From Deltaproteobacteria bacterium RIFOXYA12_FULL_61_11 (GTDB lineage: Bacteria > Bdellovibrionota_F > JAHFAK01 > YA12-FULL-61-11), in assembly GCA_001799195.1 (NCBI GenBank), contig MGSU01000190.1, positions 1 to 8,228 on the forward strand: a stretch of 8,228 nt of DNA, written 5' to 3'. The notes under the pieces are model-generated. The model was given only the letters and a program-made list of their open reading frames with translations, ran no database searches and had not been told where the DNA came from. A program made the translations under genes and the position numbers. Of this stretch, positions 6,140 through 8,228 are shown in pieces; position 1 is the stretch's first letter; each line of letters starts with the position of its first letter.

Positions 6140-6443
6140 TCTCGCCCGCGGTCAGGCCATACTGGGGCTCGAGCCCGAGCTGGTGTGCACCGTGGTCGCG
6201 GTGGAGTTGCTCGGTGCCGAGGCTGCTCAGGTCGTCTACAAGCTGCCAGCCGGGGGTATCAAAGAGCGGTTGCTCTCCGCGCAGGAGGCGGCCAACCTGA
6301 CCTTGGCGACGGTGACCCGGCCCTGGACCTTCGCCGGAGACCCCGCGCGCTTCCAACTGACCTGCGAGGCCAAGCGGCTCGACCTAGCCTTCCTGTTCGA
6401 CCCGATGATGGCCGTGCACACCTCCAACGTGGAACCGCTACCC
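6126..6443 (+). pseudogene. Truncated SNF2-type helicase, N-terminal ~106 codons (DrmD-like)
   Basis: The protein opens MKLTDLARGQAILGLEPEL and continues to EAKRLDLAFLFDPMMAV and HTSNVEPLP. This is the conserved N-terminus of large SNF2-family helicases found in defence islands, including DISARM DrmD and helicases linked to DUF1156/DUF499 genes. In those proteins VEPLP is followed by HQ and, some tens of residues later, by the Walker A motif. Here the match stops at 6443. The frame then runs for 19 unrelated codons through the antisense of the DUF932 repeat, to a stop at 6498-6500. The start is well marked by GGGAG at 6115-6119, 6 bases before the ATG. The whole ATPase core is missing, so no helicase activity is possible. 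The family match is from memory of conserved motifs; which subtype it belonged to is inference. Confidence 0.78.
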
Positions 6444-6579
6444 ACTCCCCTATTGTTTACGCCGCCAGTTTCAAAGCCTCGGCGAAGGCTTGGTCCTTGA
6501 GCTGGGAGCCGCTGCCGAACCAGGCCGACTGCAAACGCTTGTCATCGCTGCCGCGGACGTGGTCGATGAAGTGAGTGAC
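6441..6579. repeat. 139-bp dispersed repeat, copy 2
   Basis: It is collinear with 2083-2221, with about 13 mismatches and no gaps. The left edge coincides with the point where the helicase similarity ends (6441-6443), so this copy marks a recombination junction. Outside the shared block the flanks differ completely. Confidence 0.9.
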
Positions 6580-6606
6580 GGCGTTATAGGCCGCCCACAG
6601 GGTATT
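6457..6606 (-). pseudogene. C-terminal remnant of a DUF932 protein, copy 2
   Basis: The minus strand reads NTLWAAYNAVTHFIDHVRG, then SDDKRLQSAWFGSGSQL and ends with a TAA at 6457-6459. It keeps about 10 more family residues (TLWAAYNAV) than copy 1, showing that the two tails broke at different upstream points. A stop at 6607-6609 closes the frame, so no gene remains. Unlike copy 1, it is not followed by radC: the helicase fragment lies there instead, pointing in the opposite direction. Confidence 0.8.
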
Positions 6607-6702
6607 CTATCTTTCAGAATTCCTTTTTGGCCAGCCAAGGAGAGCTGGAACCCTTTCCTGCAGAGCACCTCGCTGGTCAGCTCGGTTTTCTACGGCACAG
6701 CT

Positions 6703-6918
6703 TTGGCGGGAAAGAGTCGTGAAAGAGTCGGGAAAGAGGCCGGAAAGCTCCTGGCCCTGTGTCGGGATATACCTTCACGACCATCCCCGAACTCGCCGCG
6801 GCCCTTCGGCATCGCCGAACTCGAACAAATTCGCAAGATTCTCAACCGTTGGCGTGCCGAGGGCCATCTCGAGATCCTCGGCCGCGGCCGGGACGCACGG
6901 TGGCGCACACTCCGATAG
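6703..6918 (+). pseudogene. Decayed second copy of the winged-helix end of the AlbA_2/ATPase gene
   Basis: From about 6703 the sequence is clearly homologous to 3873-4090. It encodes AGKSRERVGKEAGKLLALCR, against ARKSRERVGKESGKLLALCR in the intact gene. At about 6772-6790 one base is missing, so the expected TIPELAAAL is read in another frame. Near 6803-6806 one extra base restores the frame, and GIAELEQIRKILNRWRAEGH completes the winged helix, ending in a TAG at 6916-6918. The AlbA_2 and ATPase domains are absent, and no start with a ribosome site serves this piece. A continuous 142-codon frame does cover it, but its first part is only the antisense of the DUF932 tail. Confidence 0.75.
6711..6743 (+). 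repeat. Degenerate 11-bp triplet in the second copy
   Basis: Three 11-bp units (6711-6721, 6722-6732, 6733-6743) correspond to the perfect triplet at 3888-3920. Units one and three have diverged, while the copy number is the same. Confidence 0.75.
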
Positions 6919-7342
6919 GGGGTAGCGCCGACGTTAATATGGTATTGAAGGTGGTATTGTCTTCGGTGCACTCAACAGTCATCGAGCGGAGCAGGAATTA
7001 CCTTCGTCGTAAAGAGATCCTCTCGTCGATGGAACGGATTTATGCGTCCTGACCACGCACTCGTCCACCGCGATCTTCCTCTCTTGATCAAGACCATCGA
7101 ACCCTTGATACCAACGGACGAGCGGCAGCGGCCACAGACCTGAGCGGCACTTGACCTCCCCCGGCGCAGATCGGCATCAGAGCATTTCTCGTGAGAGCAG
7201 GGCGAGAAGGCAAGGCCGGTATGGTCCATGAAGAGCCACTGCTGGTGGCGATACAGTCCACGATCAACCTTGGTGGCGGCTGCCACCGTGGCTCTGCAGC
7301 TCTGCTTTCGCTGCGAATTTTGAATCACCATGTGCTTTTCTT
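6919..7342. other. Gene-poor stretch with no supported gene
   Basis: Open frames exist on both strands but none has family-like sequence, a good Shine-Dalgarno or consistent codon use. Two tiny plus-strand frames look faintly protein-like: 6939-7052 (ending NYLRRKEILSSMERIYAS) and 7041-7142 (beginning MRPDHALVHRDLPLLIK). They overlap each other and could be fragments of older genes, but I cannot assign them. I see no insertion-sequence ends or tRNA. Confidence 0.5.
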
Positions 7343-7345
7343 TTA

Positions 7346-7379
7346 CCCCTCCCCTGGTGGGAGGGACCGTGGGAGGGGA
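7346..7379 (+). repeat. GC-rich palindromic repeat, unit 1
   Basis: CCCTCCC-CTGGT-GGGAGGG (7347-7365) is a perfect 7-bp stem with a 5-base loop, followed by ACCGTGGGAGGGGA. The design (C-rich arm, G-rich arm, then a second G-rich block) is that of REP-like intergenic elements in many gammaproteobacteria. It is the mirror partner of the unit at 7411-7447. Confidence 0.65.
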
Positions 7380-7410
7380 ACATGTCGATTTCTTCAGCTT
7401 GCTCCGGGAT

Positions 7411-7447
7411 CACCCCCACCTCGATCCTCCCCCATCGAGGGGGAGGA
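7411..7447 (-). repeat. GC-rich palindromic repeat, unit 2 (inverted)
   Basis: TCCTCCCCC-ATCGA-GGGGGAGGA (7425-7447) is a perfect 9-bp stem. It is preceded on the plus strand by CCCCCACCTCG, so read on the minus strand it has the same layout as unit 1: stem, then a trailing G-rich block. The two units are therefore head-to-head and separated by about 30 bases. It lies just past the stop of the minus-strand FGE-like gene and could also weaken transcription out of it. Confidence 0.65.
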
Positions 7448-7473
7448 GGGTTCGATTCTATCGCGGCCAGCTC

Positions 7474-8228
7474 TCACAGAGATCTGGCGAGGCGGAAGCC
7501 AAGGTTGCGGTCTTGGTCGACGGGGTCGAAGTAGTTGCGGTTGGCCGCCCGGCAGTACCCGGCGTAGGAGTCCCAACTGCCGCCGCGAACGACCCGGCGC
7601 GAGCCCGATATAGGACCCGTAGGATCAGCCACGCTGCTCGATGGATAGTTGCCTAGCCAGTCCCAGACCCACTCCCAAACATTGCCCAGCATGTCATACA
7701 AACCCCAGGCATTGGCCTGTTTGCCTCCCACCACATGCGTCGTGCTCCCAGAATTCTGGTCATACCATGCAATGGCTCCAAGTTTTCCGTAATGGGCACT
7801 CATTGATCCGTCCCGCACAGCATACTCCCACTCCGCCTCGGTCGGCAAACGGTAGCCCGTGCAGGAGTGATCCCAACTCACCGAATTGCCACTGCCCGTA
7901 TAACATGGTCGCAACCCTTCCTTAGCCGACAGCTTGTTGCAGAACTCGACTGCCTCGGTCCAGCTCACCCGCTCCACCGGGCAGTCCGCCCCGCAGTTCT
8001 CGGAAGCGCTCGGGTTCCAGCCCATCACCGCCTGCCACTGCTCCTGCGTCACCTCGGTCTTGCCCAGGAGGAAGGACCTGCTGAGCGTGACCTGGTGTTG
8101 GGTTTCGTCGTCCTCCCGGCCTTCTTCCCCTGATGGAGAACCCATGGTGAAGGTGCCGGGCTCGAGGCGGATCATGGTGATACCCGCGGGAGAGACGGGC
8201 GCACCGCCGTGCGCCCCTTGAGGGTGAC
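7474..8228 (-). CDS. Formylglycine-generating-enzyme-like (SUMF1-domain) protein, 5' end probably beyond the window
   Basis: The frame holds a complete FGE-sulfatase (SUMF1) domain. From the ATG at 8175: PGTFTMGSPSGEE at 6-18, EVTQEQWQAVMG at 41-52, PVERVSWTEAVEFCN at 66-80, GYRLPTEAEWEYAVRDG at 107-123, GLYDMLGNVWEWVWDW at 158-173, RRVVRGGSW at 193-201, and NLGFRLARSL at the end. The fold is C-lectin-like. True FGE oxidises a sulfatase cysteine using two active-site cysteines. Here the region RGGSWDSYAGYC keeps only the second, so sulfatase activation is doubtful and a binding or other non-haem-iron-type role is possible. The frame stays open upstream of 8175 to the window edge, in sequence compatible with a domain lead-in (GITMIRLEPG), so the real start probably lies outside. 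Cysteine pairs (CGADC, 61-65) may be structural. Confidence 0.85.
   Translation of the reverse strand, partial: HPQGAHGGAPVSPAGITMIRLEPGTFTMGSPSGEEGREDDETQHQVTLSRSFLLGKTEVTQEQWQAVMGWNPSASENCGADCPVERVSWTEAVEFCNKLSAKEGLRPCYTGSGNSVSWDHSCTGYRLPTEAEWEYAVRDGSMSAHYGKLGAIAWYDQNSGSTTHVVGGKQANAWGLYDMLGNVWEWVWDWLGNYPSSSVADPTGPISGSRRVVRGGSWDSYAGYCRAANRNYFDPVDQDRNLGFRLARSL

Noticed and set aside
5868-6356. Minus-strand frame of 162 codons
   Set aside because: It is a shadow across the third trio gene and the helicase fragment, with no recognisable motif.
6490-6918. A single intact 142-codon gene
   Set aside because: The first ~70 codons are the antisense of the DUF932 tail and unassigned filler; only the last part is real winged-helix sequence and it carries two frameshifts.
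7041-7142. Short frame whose first residues recall some MarR-type regulators (HRDLPLLI)
   Set aside because: The resemblance covers about eight residues, the frame is only 33 codons, and the rest does not fit the family.
6972-7331. Minus-strand frame of 119 codons
   Set aside because: Its composition is arbitrary, with many C, R and S residues and no family pattern, and there is no ribosome site at its start.
1-8228. CRISPR array, tRNA or complete insertion sequence
   Set aside because: No regularly spaced identical repeats with unique spacers, no cloverleaf-like segment and no transposase with terminal inverted repeats were found by eye on either strand.

Overview
The window looks like part of a genomic island, integrated element or plasmid accessory region from a GC-rich proteobacterium, most likely gammaproteobacterial. 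The reasons are codon use, the radC/DUF932 pair typical of mobile islands, GC-rich palindromic intergenic repeats, and a formylglycine-enzyme-like gene of a type abundant in, for example, purple sulfur bacteria. The taxonomic call is inference. No RNA gene, CRISPR array, integrase or complete insertion sequence is visible.

Left part (1-2290), read mainly on the minus strand. A 317-residue unrecognised protein (60-1013) is less GC-rich than its surroundings and probably arrived separately. A weakly coding stretch (1254-1500) may be an eroded gene. Next comes a mobile-element RadC-like JAB/JAMM-domain gene (1574-2032). It has a perfect Shine-Dalgarno sequence placed before an ATA codon and ends in a textbook intrinsic terminator (1491-1519). 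Just upstream of it lies the last part of a DUF932 gene (2099-2221), cut off at 2222.

Central cargo (2290-6443), all on the plus strand. An AlbA_2 (Schlafen-like) plus GHKL-ATPase plus winged-helix protein (2605-4101) is preceded by a striking regulatory-looking array: six AGCATT/AATGCT hexamers in 69 bases, of which the first four form an exact symmetric dyad. Behind it is a tight three-gene operon (4269-6007). It encodes a TIGR04255-family protein and two small proteins whose families I know only as uncharacterised companions. This trio is the best candidate in the window for an undescribed system. It is followed by the first ~106 codons of a SNF2-type helicase of the kind found in DISARM (DrmD-like) and related defence islands. 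That gene is cut just before its ATPase core.

Right part (6441-8228). The cut in the helicase falls exactly at the edge of a second copy of the DUF932 tail (139-bp repeat, about 90% identical, same relative orientation). That copy is followed by a decayed second copy of the ATPase protein's winged-helix end (6703-6918), carrying two compensating frameshifts. The order DUF932 tail - ATPase end therefore occurs twice, which points to an old segmental duplication or repeated integration at one hotspot. After a gene-poor stretch and a head-to-head pair of GC-rich palindromes (7346-7447), the window ends in a minus-strand formylglycine-generating-enzyme-like protein (7474 to the edge). It lacks one of the two catalytic cysteines of true FGE.
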